DNA from: Lysinibacillus_B sp036662795
GTDB taxonomy: Bacteria; Bacillota; Bacilli; Bacillales_A; Planococcaceae
Length of the DNA stretch: 64,000 nt
Assembly (NCBI RefSeq): GCF_036662795.1
Contig: NZ_JBAFWZ010000004.1
Coordinates: 120,234 to 184,233, forward strand
Direction of reading: 5' to 3'
The notes beneath the pieces were generated by a model. It was given only the letters and a program-made list of their open reading frames with translations, ran no database searches and was not told where the DNA came from. Position numbers and translations under genes: made by a program. Positions 44,215 through 53,552 of the stretch are shown in pieces. How positions within the stretch are numbered: position 1 is the first letter of the stretch; each line of letters opens with the position of its first letter.

Positions 44215-44246
44215 GGGGGAAAAACAATTTTGGGGTTGTGGGGGGG
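44215..44246 (+). other. G-rich tract, possible G-quadruplex
   Basis: Plus-strand runs GGGGG (44215-44219), GGGG (44232-44235) and GGGGGGG (44240-44246) lie between hemW and the trailer end of the CRISPR array, in an otherwise AT-rich setting. Confidence 0.45.
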
Positions 44247-44304
44247 ATTTTTTTGGTGTAGATGTTGTATTTTAAGAAGTATCAAAATGTTGATAGTATG
44301 GAAA

Positions 44305-47300
44305 CACAAATTCGAACTACGTTCAGATAAAACTATCGAGCTAGATTTAGATAACAAACTATTCGTGTTTACTTTAAATCCCACTACGTTTAGATAAAAC
44401 ACACTTGTAATTGCTGCAGGAAAGTACAGCATACCGAACTTTAAATCCCACTACGTTCAGATAAAACCCGACAGCAACAGCGGCTGTAGCTAACCCTGCA
44501 ACCTTTAAATCCTACTACGTTCAGATAAAACCAGAAGATGGTCGCTGGCTGCTTAACATGTCTGGACACTTTAAATCCCACTACGTTCAGATAAAACTCA
44601 AACATGAGAGAAACAAGGGCGTATCAAAAAAATCCTTTAAATCCCACTACGTTCAGATAAAACGACCGGAGCACCTACGAAATGGAACAGCAATTCTTCA
44701 CTTTAAATCCCACTACGTTCAGATAAAACTGAGCTATCCAATATGCTAGATGTAAACATTATACCTTTAAATCCCACTACGTTCAGATAAAACCTGTAGA
44801 TTTAACGCAACCTAATCCATCATATATAACTTTAAATCCCACTACGTTCAGATAAAACAATGCCCCACTCACATATTATATATTTATGAATTATCTTTAA
44901 ATCCCACTACGTTCAGATAAAACCAAATCTTTAGCTACTTTTTTTGCAGTAATTGTCAACTTTAAATCCCACTACGTTCAGATAAAACATATTTCTCGAA
45001 TGTCTCCACACACCAATCTATTACCTTTAAATCCCACTACGTTCAGATAAAACAATCAATTTCTTCCCTTACAATTCGAACGGGAAAAACTTTAAATCCC
45101 ACTACGTTCAGATAAAACGAGTCTGTCTGGGACGTTGATCCAGTAGAAGCGTGTGCCTTTAAATCCCACTACGTTCAGATAAAACATTGACAACTCATTC
45201 GATATTCGATCCGTTGTGGAACTTTAAATCCCACTACGTTCAGATAAAACGAGGAGTTATACCATAAGCCGTACATCGATAAATTGGCTTTAAATCCCAC
45301 TACGTTCAGATAAAACGTGCTATTGACTATGGGGGGTTAGTTTCCATTGATCTTTAAATCCCACTACGTTCAGATAAAACAGATAGCAAACTATGCTGAA
45401 TTAGGGAACGACTTCAACTTTAAATCCCACTACGTTCAGATAAAACAGTGTTAGATGTTGACGTTACGGGTGATGCCATTCCTTTAAATCCCACTACGTT
45501 CAGATAAAACCATATCCACCAATTAATTCTGTAGCAGTAACTAGCGTCTTTAAATCCCACTACGTTCAGATAAAACAAAAGCTATTACAACAGTTCAAGT
45601 AGCCACATGGACCTTTAAATCCCACTACGTTCAGATAAAACATTGTTGAAAATTTAAAAGCGCAGCAAGAAGGGAACTTTAAATCCCACTACGTTCAGAT
45701 AAAACGTAATGTTCGCGGTGGTCCACTGGACGATTTAAAAGCTTTAAATCCCACTACGTTCAGATAAAACTTATTCCCTGTACCTTCGGAGCCGCCTTTG
45801 TTGGAACTTTAAATCCCACTACGTTCAGATAAAACGTCGATGAATTACGAGCTCAAAAGGTAGCAGTTGAATCCTTTAAATCCCACTACGTTCAGATAAA
45901 ACGAGTTGTGGGTGTTTAGTGAGAGAAAAAATAGCAACTTTAAATCCCACTACGTTCAGATAAAACTTGTACGTAAATAAACAGTATCTATATTCACTTC
46001 TATCTTTAAATCCCACTACGTTCAGATAAAACAACAATTCAGCAGAATCTAATTCAAAATATGATTCCTTTAAATCCCACTACGTTCAGATAAAACAACT
46101 AACAGTCAAAAAATAAAAGTGTATTCAAGCGACTTTAAATCCCACTACGTTCAGATAAAACGGAAATGCTTATTGAATTAATAAAAGCGCTCTATACTTT
46201 AAATCCCACTACGTTCAGATAAAACAAAAGTGAACAACGAAACTCCATATCCTATAACAAACTTTAAATCCCACTACGTTCAGATAAAACACGCAGCTGT
46301 AAGACCAGTAGAGCGCTTCTATAGTGCTTTAAATCCCACTACGTTCAGATAAAACGCACACGCTCGTGAAGATGTACCAGCACTTGTTGCAGCTTTAAAT
46401 CCCACTACGTTCAGATAAAACCACAATTCCGTTCATTGGAAGATGTTAAAAAAATTCTTTAAATCCCACTACGTTCAGATAAAACTTTTCTCCAAGATGA
46501 ACCGCTTCCAATTTGTTTTTCTTTAAATCCCACTACGTTCAGATAAAACTGTCTTGTGTCAATAATCACCCCTGTAGTATTGGAATCTTTAAATCCCACT
46601 ACGTTCAGATAAAACATGAAGACGAAGTGGAATGTGACGAAGTTGAGTTAACTTTAAATCCCACTACGTTCAGATAAAACAGCGAAATTTGCTTTTTTTT
46701 GCGATGCACATCGGTCTTTAAATCCCACTACGTTCAGATAAAACTTATGAAGAAGCACCGAAAACCGCGCGTGTTGAAACTTTAAATCCCACTACGTTCA
46801 GATAAAACGCTGAAATTAGGGATGAAATCGAACAAAAGTATTTCTTTAAATCCCACTACGTTCAGATAAAACACGAAGCTGAACAATGATTTCTGGTGTA
46901 TATTCATTCTTTAAATCCCACTACGTTCAGATAAAACTTCGTAATATTAAAGCCCCCTGGATCATCTCTAAACTTTAAATCCCACTACGTTCAGATAAAA
47001 CCCAAATCTTTAGCTACTTTTTTTGCAGTAATTTGCAACTTTAAATCCCACTACGTTCAGATAAAACCAAAATTTCATTTGTTGTTGTATCCATACGCAT
47101 ATTGCTTTAAATCCCACTACGTTCAGATAAAACTTTTTCTGCCCAAGAGATATCTACCCCTTATAAAGCTTTAAATCCCACTACGTTCAGATAAAACCAA
47201 AACTTTCTTGTCCTTTTATATCGAGAGTGCCATCCTTTAAATCCCACTACGTTCAGATAAAACACGATTTTCACGCACCTCTTTTACTTTCAATCCAACT

Positions 47301-47721
47301 TTAAATCCCACTACGTTCAGATAAAACTGGCAGCACTCGCACAATTTGAAAGAGAGATGATCCCTTTAAATCCCACTACGTTCAGATAAAACGTTTGTGT
47401 TCGTGATAATACGTGCAAAGCGCTTGTGCTATCTTTAAATCCCACTACGTTCAGATAAAACTCAAATGCAATTTCTAAAGCAAGATTGAAGCGTTCCTTT
47501 AAATCCCACTACGTTCAGATAAAACAACGATGAGGTAGCTTTTCCTCTACATCAATCAGACCTTTAAATCCCACTACGTTCAGATAAAACGCGTACAACT
47601 TTGCCGATACGATCCGCAACACCGAAAACTTTAAATCCCACTACGTTCAGATAAAACGGGTTATGAACACCTTACATTCGATGAAATTTCTGCTTTAAAT
47701 CCCACTACGTTCAGATAAAAC
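44305..47721 (-). CRISPR. CRISPR array 1: 53 repeats, 52 spacers
   Basis: The 29-bp repeat on the plus strand reads CTTTAAATCCCACTACG followed by TTCAGATAAAAC; on the crRNA (minus) strand it begins GTTTTATCTGAACGTAG and ends GGGATTTAAAG. Spacers are about 36-38 bp. The repeat at 44305-44333 is degenerate in its first half and that at 44372-44400 has one C-to-T change, marking the old (trailer) end; another variant is at 44503. The newest end is near 47721, next to cas2 and the leader. Nearly all internal repeats are identical, so the array has been kept active. Spacers at 44924-44959 and 47002-47038 are near-duplicates. Confidence 0.99.
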
Positions 47722-47870
47722 CCTGCACTCAAATACTGATATAACAACATTTATAACATCCTTATTGCAGCAGATGTCCAGTCGTGTAAAATGTTAATTT
47801 ACAAAAAGTTTTAAAAACGTTGATACATCAATATTTTTCTAGCTTATCACAACAATTACCAGAATGCACC
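47722..47870 (-). promoter_or_regulatory. Leader of CRISPR array 1
   Basis: 149 bp between cas2 and the newest repeat. It shares with leader 2 a block at 47743-47779 (AACAACATTTATAACATC to GATGTCC) and a block at 47852-47870 (ACAATTACCAGAATGCACC) at the same distances from the repeat. A possible minus-strand promoter (TGGACA, 19 bp, TATAAA) lies in the first block. Its outer end reaches to within 4 bp of the cas2 stop. Confidence 0.85.
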
Positions 47871-47873
47871 AAC

Positions 47874-48137
47874 TCAGAAGAATAAGTCGAAATCACCTTT
47901 TTCATGCCCTACGAATTCTTTTTTCAAATGTTTTGGATTGGCAACAATATAATAATAAATGCTATCCTCACTTGTATCTAAAATTCGCTCCACCTCTTGG
48001 CGACATTTCATAAATTGTGTTTTAGTTATCTCTCCCTCAAATACGGAGTTTTGTGTCCATGTAAGATGCTCTTTTAACTTTTTACACACTTTTGAAACAC
48101 GTTTGACATTTACATCATATGTAATAATTACATACAT
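47874..48137 (-). CDS. cas2: CRISPR-associated endonuclease Cas2
   Basis: This 87-residue ferredoxin-fold protein starts MYVIITYDVNVKRVSKVCKK with the conserved Asp8 and contains NSVFEGEITKTQF. It bridges two Cas1 dimers in the spacer-integration complex. It is the last cas gene, one base after the cas1 stop, with the array leader immediately downstream. Confidence 0.97.
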   Translation of the reverse strand: MYVIITYDVNVKRVSKVCKKLKEHLTWTQNSVFEGEITKTQFMKCRQEVERILDTSEDSIYYYIVANPKHLKKEFVGHEKGDFDLFF

Positions 48138-48138
48138 A

Positions 48139-49122
48139 CTACCACCACGCTTTCAATGGCTCGTATTTTGTATCATTAATTACGTGTTTGATTAATTTGT
48201 AACACTCTAAACGAATTAAATTACGATAGGAAACATTGCGGTTTAGCTTTCGATGTCGGACCGTTGTTTTAAATTTTTCATCAAATTCTGCAATAACAAT
48301 TTTACGCCCTTCTTCATTTAAATACACCATGCCTTCATGATCTTCAAAGTGTTGAGATTTAATTTGCTTCTTATTTACTAGCGCTAATAATAAGGCATCG
48401 ACAAATAAAGGCTTAAAAATTTCAGCAATATCTAGGCATAACGAAAATCTCCTTTGAGATGGTTCATGAAGATAACTGACAGTCGGATTCAATTGTGTTT
48501 TATATACCTCCCCAAGAACTGCCGTATACATCATTGTATTTCCAAATGAAATTAAAGCATTAAAGGGATCTCTTGGTGGCCTTTTATTTCTCTCTTCGAA
48601 GCAAAACTCCTCAGGAATCATTTCATTCAATGCCCGGTAATAGTTTTGCCGAATCATTCCTTCAGTCCCCATTACTTGCTGGACTGTTGTTGCTTGCTCA
48701 ATATCTTTATAAAGTTTTTGAATTTCCTTAACATATTCAGACTGCACATTTTTCTTTTTGCGACAAAGACGAATCATATGAAAAGTACTTGCAGATACAA
48801 AAGCCTTCGCTAATTCTAAACGTTTTTCCTTATGCAAGTAATGCTCGCTCTGCTTCACTGTGACAAAACCTGAAATTTTTTGCTCTCTTGGATAAAAGCT
48901 GCCGGTATAAAAACCGTAGTAATTATAAAAATGAAGCGCTACTTCTCTTTGCCCCATAAAATTTAAAAATGATGTATTTAAATCTATTTCTCCGAACAAA
49001 TGAATATTTTCAATTTGCTCAACTGGAACAGCCCGCTTTTTTCCTTCCTCATTGACAATATAAATAGTGTTATCCTTCCGCTGAACCCGTCCATTGGAAA
49101 ACATAAACAAATCACGTTGCAT
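48139..49122 (-). CDS. cas1: CRISPR integrase Cas1 (Cas1b)
   Basis: This 327-residue Cas1 starts MQRDLFMFSNGRVQRKDNT, the usual Cas1b opening, and has the metal site in NTMMYTAVLGEV (Glu), SYLHEPSQRRFSLCLDIAEIFKP (His and Asp). It integrates new spacers with Cas2. An ATG or GTG five or four codons upstream is possible, but GAGG is poorly spaced for all of them; the family alignment favours 49122. It overlaps cas4 by 11 bp. Confidence 0.96.
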   Translation of the reverse strand: MQRDLFMFSNGRVQRKDNTIYIVNEEGKKRAVPVEQIENIHLFGEIDLNTSFLNFMGQREVALHFYNYYGFYTGSFYPREQKISGFVTVKQSEHYLHKEKRLELAKAFVSASTFHMIRLCRKKKNVQSEYVKEIQKLYKDIEQATTVQQVMGTEGMIRQNYYRALNEMIPEEFCFEERNKRPPRDPFNALISFGNTMMYTAVLGEVYKTQLNPTVSYLHEPSQRRFSLCLDIAEIFKPLFVDALLLALVNKKQIKSQHFEDHEGMVYLNEEGRKIVIAEFDEKFKTTVRHRKLNRNVSYRNLIRLECYKLIKHVINDTKYEPLKAWW

Positions 49123-49627
49123 CTTCTTCACCATCCTCTATCGAAAAGCAAAAATCATAGTATGCACAACTTTTACAGTAGCTTAGCTTTTTTAATTTTG
49201 GGGCATATTCCTGATCGATAATTTTATATACTTCCGCAATCGTCTTTTTTATCATCGTCTCTTTTTCTTCGTCTAAAGTGACTTCAATTACTTTTTTCTC
49301 TTTTGTATATGCAATTTTCCCACGCTTCTCTATTCCACGCTTTTTTAACAAATAAAGATAATATAATAGCTGCAATTCATCTACTTTTTGCATTTTACTA
49401 GATAGTTTTGTTTCTTGAATGTAGTCGCTATCTAGTACATCAATTTTGGCATACTCATCAACCATTAGCTCTTTATCTTTTCTTTTATAAGAGTTTTCAT
49501 GTAATAATGTCCCCTCTATTACACGCTCATGCTCTGTTTCAAATGAAATCTGTTTACTATATAGCCATAACTTTCTTTTACATACGGCGTAATATTGAAT
49601 ATGAAGACCACCAATCTTTTCAGCCAA
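49112..49627 (-). CDS. cas4: CRISPR-associated exonuclease Cas4
   Basis: This 171-residue protein has the four Cys of the Cas4 iron-sulfur cluster (YYAVCKRKLW near residue 16 and YCKSCAYYDFCF near the end) and RecB-like motifs including GTLLHENSYKR, KIDVLD and ELQLLYYLYLLKKRG. Cas4 trims prespacers and checks the PAM during adaptation. The start is TTG with GGGGGTG seven bases before it. It lies between cas3 and cas1. Confidence 0.96.
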   Translation of the reverse strand: MAEKIGGLHIQYYAVCKRKLWLYSKQISFETEHERVIEGTLLHENSYKRKDKELMVDEYAKIDVLDSDYIQETKLSSKMQKVDELQLLYYLYLLKKRGIEKRGKIAYTKEKKVIEVTLDEEKETMIKKTIAEVYKIIDQEYAPKLKKLSYCKSCAYYDFCFSIEDGEEDAT

Positions 49628-49642
49628 CTCTATTCACCCCCG

Positions 49643-51937
49643 TTAGAAAAATCGGCTTTCAATACTATCACATATATACTCCATTCCTCTTTCTTCTTCA
49701 TAATTAATCGGAGCATAATAGATATGCTGAAACACTCTTTCATCCAATAGATTAATTTTAAAACCATTTTCCTTAGCTCTTATTTTTAATGTGAATTTGT
49801 TCACTGATACGGTTAGTTGCTCTATCTGCATTTTAATTTTTTTACGTTCTTGTTCGTTATTTTTAGGTGTTTTATAGTATAGCTGTCTTAATCCTTCAGC
49901 TTCTTGATATAATTTATCGCTGGGAATAAGTTGGACACTCTGAATATTACGTAAAATCTGCTGGGCATCAGTAGATTTTTTATTAAACGGTGTCATAAAA
50001 TCTAATTCTTCTAACGCTTTGTCGAATTGCTCTAAATATTTTGTTCCGCACAAACTTTCTCTTCTAAAGACGTTCTCTACAATATCTAGCTTATTTTGTT
50101 CACTCATTAATTCTCCATCATAATTTTTCAACAACATTAATCCGTTATTTACAATCTCTTCCTCATAAACATATCCAACTCCCGAGGCCTCTTCTGTATA
50201 AATAAATACATTCGGATCCGTTGGTACAATTGTAGAATCTTTATATCTTTTTCCTTTTCGATTGCAACGGCCAAAACGTTGGAATAATGAATCTGGTGTA
50301 GCCACTTCTGTGAATAAGTAATCAAAATCAACATCTAATGAAGCTTCTACAACTTGTGTTGTTACCCAAATTCCAGAAAAATTATTGTTTAGTTGTGCAA
50401 ACTTTTTAATTCGTTGCTCTTTTTTCTGGCGGTCTTTTGTAATAAATTGAGAATGTAACAAGGTAACATCTTCTGTTTCTTCGCTTAATAAATCATATAG
50501 CTGCATCGACTGTTTGATGGTGTTCACAACCACTAACACTTTCTTCTGCTGTCCATATTCTAGAATGGTCTCTACTGCATTTAAGATTGAATCCTCTACT
50601 ACATGTATGCGATGACGACGTGGTATCTCACAGTTTTCTGCTGTATCATCTGGAAGCAATATTGTTTTTTCGATTGCTTGTTCTTTTAATAAACCGCGCT
50701 TTTGCAGTGCTTCTTTAAATATCGCTGGTAGTGTAGCCGTCATAATCATCCACTTTCCACCTAGCGTTGTAATCATCTCTAACCCCTTTATCAAAATCGC
50801 AACAATATGGGGATTGTATGCTTGAATCTCATCAATGACTACTTTTGAATAAGCTAGTGTCGCTAGTTCACGTTCAAACCCCTGATATAAAAGCGGAAAC
50901 TTAAAAATTTGATCAATTGTGGAAAGTGTTAATTTATACGATAGTAATGCGGCTTTTTTTACGGATTCAGCATGCAAACCAAATGTCGCTTCATCTGCTT
51001 CCATCGTTCCTACTAAATAATCCAAAGCACCAGAATGCAAAAGTCCTGTAGATTCAAATCCGATTCCCTCTTCTTTTTGGATACGGTTGTACATATCATT
51101 GATACTAACGCGCAAAGGAAGTGTAATAAATCCTTTACTATCTCCAATCCAAAATAATGCCGCTTCTGTTTTTCCACTTCCGGTTTGTGCAACAAGAAGA
51201 ATGTTTATATCTTGATTCTCAAATGCAAATTGCTGCAACTCTCTTTTTTCTTTGTAGCCCATTTTTTCAAAATAGCTTTCTGTCGCAATACCTACAGAAG
51301 CTTCTACTCCTTGCTCAATAAAATCGGCGATGTTATCTTCTTTTCTTTTAGCAGATGCAGCATAATCCGCTCGATGAAGGAGACCTTTTAGGAGGATATA
51401 AAGATTTTTTTTATCTTCCCCTTTCCATAAGTTAGCTCTTTTTTCTAAAATGTCTAAATAAAGTTCATTAAACTCTAAATTAAAATCTAAAATCTCCTTG
51501 AAATCATATTTTATTTTTTCTTTATATGGTAAGATTTGACGGTTAAAAATTTCTTTTACCTTTTCTTTACTTGGTTGAGTTGTTCTTTCATGGTGAAATG
51601 CAATAGAATAACACATGCACTCTAAGGCATCTAAATCATATTTATTTTCTAGTTCTTCAAATGGCACCATTGCAACAGACAAATAATTATGCGGATAATT
51701 TTCTGTTTTACAATCTTTTATTTCCTCAATTACTTTTTTTATTGAGTTTTGAAATCCCGTACTATACTTTCCTATATCATGATATAAAGCTGCAAGGCGC
51801 AACAATTCCCACTCTTTTTCTTTAAAAAAAGAGAGATGTTTACCATAAGCATGATAAAGCATCTCTACAGCGACTAAAACATCATTTGTATGTTCTAGGA
51901 TAGAAAGTATGTCAGGTTTTGACTTGGCATAATACAT
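49643..51937 (-). CDS. cas3: CRISPR helicase-nuclease Cas3 with N-terminal HD domain
   Basis: This 764-residue protein combines an HD nuclease (LYHDIGKYSTGFQ near residues 52-64; HNYLS) with an SF2 helicase: Walker A AQTGSGKTEA, Walker B VVIDEIQAYNP, motif III TATLP, and motif VI RFGRCNRKGK. It unwinds and degrades target DNA after Cascade makes an R-loop. The ATG at 51937 has AGGTGG five bases before; a GTG at 51946 just after the cas5 stop is the alternative. All motifs look intact. Confidence 0.96.
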   Translation of the reverse strand: MYYAKSKPDILSILEHTNDVLVAVEMLYHAYGKHLSFFKEKEWELLRLAALYHDIGKYSTGFQNSIKKVIEEIKDCKTENYPHNYLSVAMVPFEELENKYDLDALECMCYSIAFHHERTTQPSKEKVKEIFNRQILPYKEKIKYDFKEILDFNLEFNELYLDILEKRANLWKGEDKKNLYILLKGLLHRADYAASAKRKEDNIADFIEQGVEASVGIATESYFEKMGYKEKRELQQFAFENQDINILLVAQTGSGKTEAALFWIGDSKGFITLPLRVSINDMYNRIQKEEGIGFESTGLLHSGALDYLVGTMEADEATFGLHAESVKKAALLSYKLTLSTIDQIFKFPLLYQGFERELATLAYSKVVIDEIQAYNPHIVAILIKGLEMITTLGGKWMIMTATLPAIFKEALQKRGLLKEQAIEKTILLPDDTAENCEIPRRHRIHVVEDSILNAVETILEYGQQKKVLVVVNTIKQSMQLYDLLSEETEDVTLLHSQFITKDRQKKEQRIKKFAQLNNNFSGIWVTTQVVEASLDVDFDYLFTEVATPDSLFQRFGRCNRKGKRYKDSTIVPTDPNVFIYTEEASGVGYVYEEEIVNNGLMLLKNYDGELMSEQNKLDIVENVFRRESLCGTKYLEQFDKALEELDFMTPFNKKSTDAQQILRNIQSVQLIPSDKLYQEAEGLRQLYYKTPKNNEQERKKIKMQIEQLTVSVNKFTLKIRAKENGFKINLLDERVFQHIYYAPINYEEERGMEYICDSIESRFF

Positions 51938-51946
51938 AAGCTCCAC

Positions 51947-52660
51947 CTAACCTTTAATTAAAAATATTGGATATTCCCCATCTGTTAAAATTTTAGATAT
52001 AAATTTTTGATTTTGTTGAACTAGCGCTACAGAAGAATAATCCCATACCCTTCTACCATTAATAATTGTATATTTTTTCGGCATTCTATAATAAGCAACT
52101 AGATTATTTTCTCCTTTAAATTCACGAAGTTCTTGGGCATCATATTCAGGAACATATATATCATAACTTGTATGTTGAGTTAGTTTATCTTTTGTCACTT
52201 CAACTAAGGTCACTTCATCAATTCGCACTAAATCTTCCCATCGGCCAAGACTTAATGTTACATCTGGGTTAGTTAACTTGTCATATAGTTGTTGCAGAAT
52301 CTCTGGTTGTGCATCCACATGAAAAACATGTTCAACATGAAACAGTAAATGTTGGTACATCGGCATCGATGTTACATGTTCCGGCTCTAACTCCACACCC
52401 AGCCCATCAATAATAAAAGGAATTTGCGCTTCTTTTTTCTTATACATATATTTTTTCTGATAATCGATCAGCATTGTTTCAAATTTCCCTTGAATTGAAA
52501 TATCTAGAGGAATATATTTATCCGCTTCTAAAAGTGCATGTAATAACCCCTTTATTGTAGAAAATGGGACCAAGGGATATGTTTCTCCAACTTTAAAGGC
52601 AAACGGCTTCTGATAACATGCTGTTTCTTGAAAGATTTTAAACCGTAGCAATTGCTTCAT
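51947..52660 (-). CDS. cas5: Cascade subunit Cas5 (type I-B)
   Basis: This 237-residue RAMP protein starts MKQLLRFKIFQETACYQKPF and has the Cas5 N-terminal pattern with VGETYPLVPFSTIKGLLHAL (the GPFATIxG-like helix). Cas5 caps the 5' handle of the crRNA in Cascade. It overlaps cas7 by 23 bp, and its stop abuts cas3. Confidence 0.92.
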   Translation of the reverse strand: MKQLLRFKIFQETACYQKPFAFKVGETYPLVPFSTIKGLLHALLEADKYIPLDISIQGKFETMLIDYQKKYMYKKKEAQIPFIIDGLGVELEPEHVTSMPMYQHLLFHVEHVFHVDAQPEILQQLYDKLTNPDVTLSLGRWEDLVRIDEVTLVEVTKDKLTQHTSYDIYVPEYDAQELREFKGENNLVAYYRMPKKYTIINGRRVWDYSSVALVQQNQKFISKILTDGEYPIFLIKG

Positions 52661-53540
52661 ATGCTACACCATAATGTTCAGCTACTTGCTGAATAAGCGT
52701 ATTGAAAGTCTGTTCGATTGATGCTGTATTCACAAATGCTTCTCGAATCTCTGCTTCATTTTGGAATGTACCTGAAACAAGCCCGACAACCGTCCCATCT
52801 TTTACTGTTTCACCAGCCGCTGTTAGCTCCCCAACCTCTACAAGTGGAGATACCAATAAATTTCCTTGCTTTACTTGAATACGCCCTTGATAGAAAGGGT
52901 TTGCCATTTTATATACACCACCAATAACAAATAGGGGTGATAAATTTTCTTGGCGACCACGAATATGACGCGAAAACAGCTTCACAATATCTAAAAATTG
53001 CTTCACACGCTCAAAACGCTGTTCATTTGAAAGTTCGATAGTATTGTTAATATCAACGCCTACTTTGTCTAAATCCACCGTTATTGTATACGTATATAAA
53101 CTGACATGATTTTCGATATTTGCTAGATTAGGCATTTCTCCGATACGTTCTGCTAACCCCATATTATTTAAAAAATCCATATCTCCTGTATACGGCTCCA
53201 ATGCGATACCATGACTTAAACGAACAACAGCAGGACGCTTTAAAGATTTTTTACCTGTCTTTAAATATCCGAATAAATCCATTTCCACTGAATCTTCAAT
53301 TGTTGCATCATCATTAAATTGCAGTGTTCCTTTCGCCTTTGAAATCACATCTAAGTTCCACCCGTACCACTCATTCCCTAGGCGGACCATATCATAACGA
53401 AGCGACTGACGTGAAGCAAATGTATAGGTGTTACCGTCTGCTCGGTTGAATTTTTTCAACTCCGAAATATTTGAGAATCCCTCCCCATAGTTGAGTGAAG
53501 CTGCCTCCATAACAATTGATAAAGTTAATGTTTTCCCCAT
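52638..53540 (-). CDS. cas7: Cascade backbone Cas7 (Cst2/DevR family)
   Basis: This 300-residue protein has the DevR/Cst2 pattern: LTLSIVMEAASLNYGEGFSN near the start, RQSLRYDMVRLG, LFGYLKTG and the RQENLSPLFVIGGVYKMANPF region. Several copies coat the crRNA spacer. AAGGGGG lies seven bases before the ATG. The Cst2 type together with Cst1 marks the TNEAP branch of type I-B. Confidence 0.93.
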   Translation of the reverse strand: MGKTLTLSIVMEAASLNYGEGFSNISELKKFNRADGNTYTFASRQSLRYDMVRLGNEWYGWNLDVISKAKGTLQFNDDATIEDSVEMDLFGYLKTGKKSLKRPAVVRLSHGIALEPYTGDMDFLNNMGLAERIGEMPNLANIENHVSLYTYTITVDLDKVGVDINNTIELSNEQRFERVKQFLDIVKLFSRHIRGRQENLSPLFVIGGVYKMANPFYQGRIQVKQGNLLVSPLVEVGELTAAGETVKDGTVVGLVSGTFQNEAEIREAFVNTASIEQTFNTLIQQVAEHYGVAYEAIATV

Positions 53541-53552
53541 TTTTTTGCCCCC

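Noticed and set aside
44558..44749. A 63-codon frame inside CRISPR array 1
   Set aside because: It is translated repeat and spacer DNA; the same words recur with each repeat.
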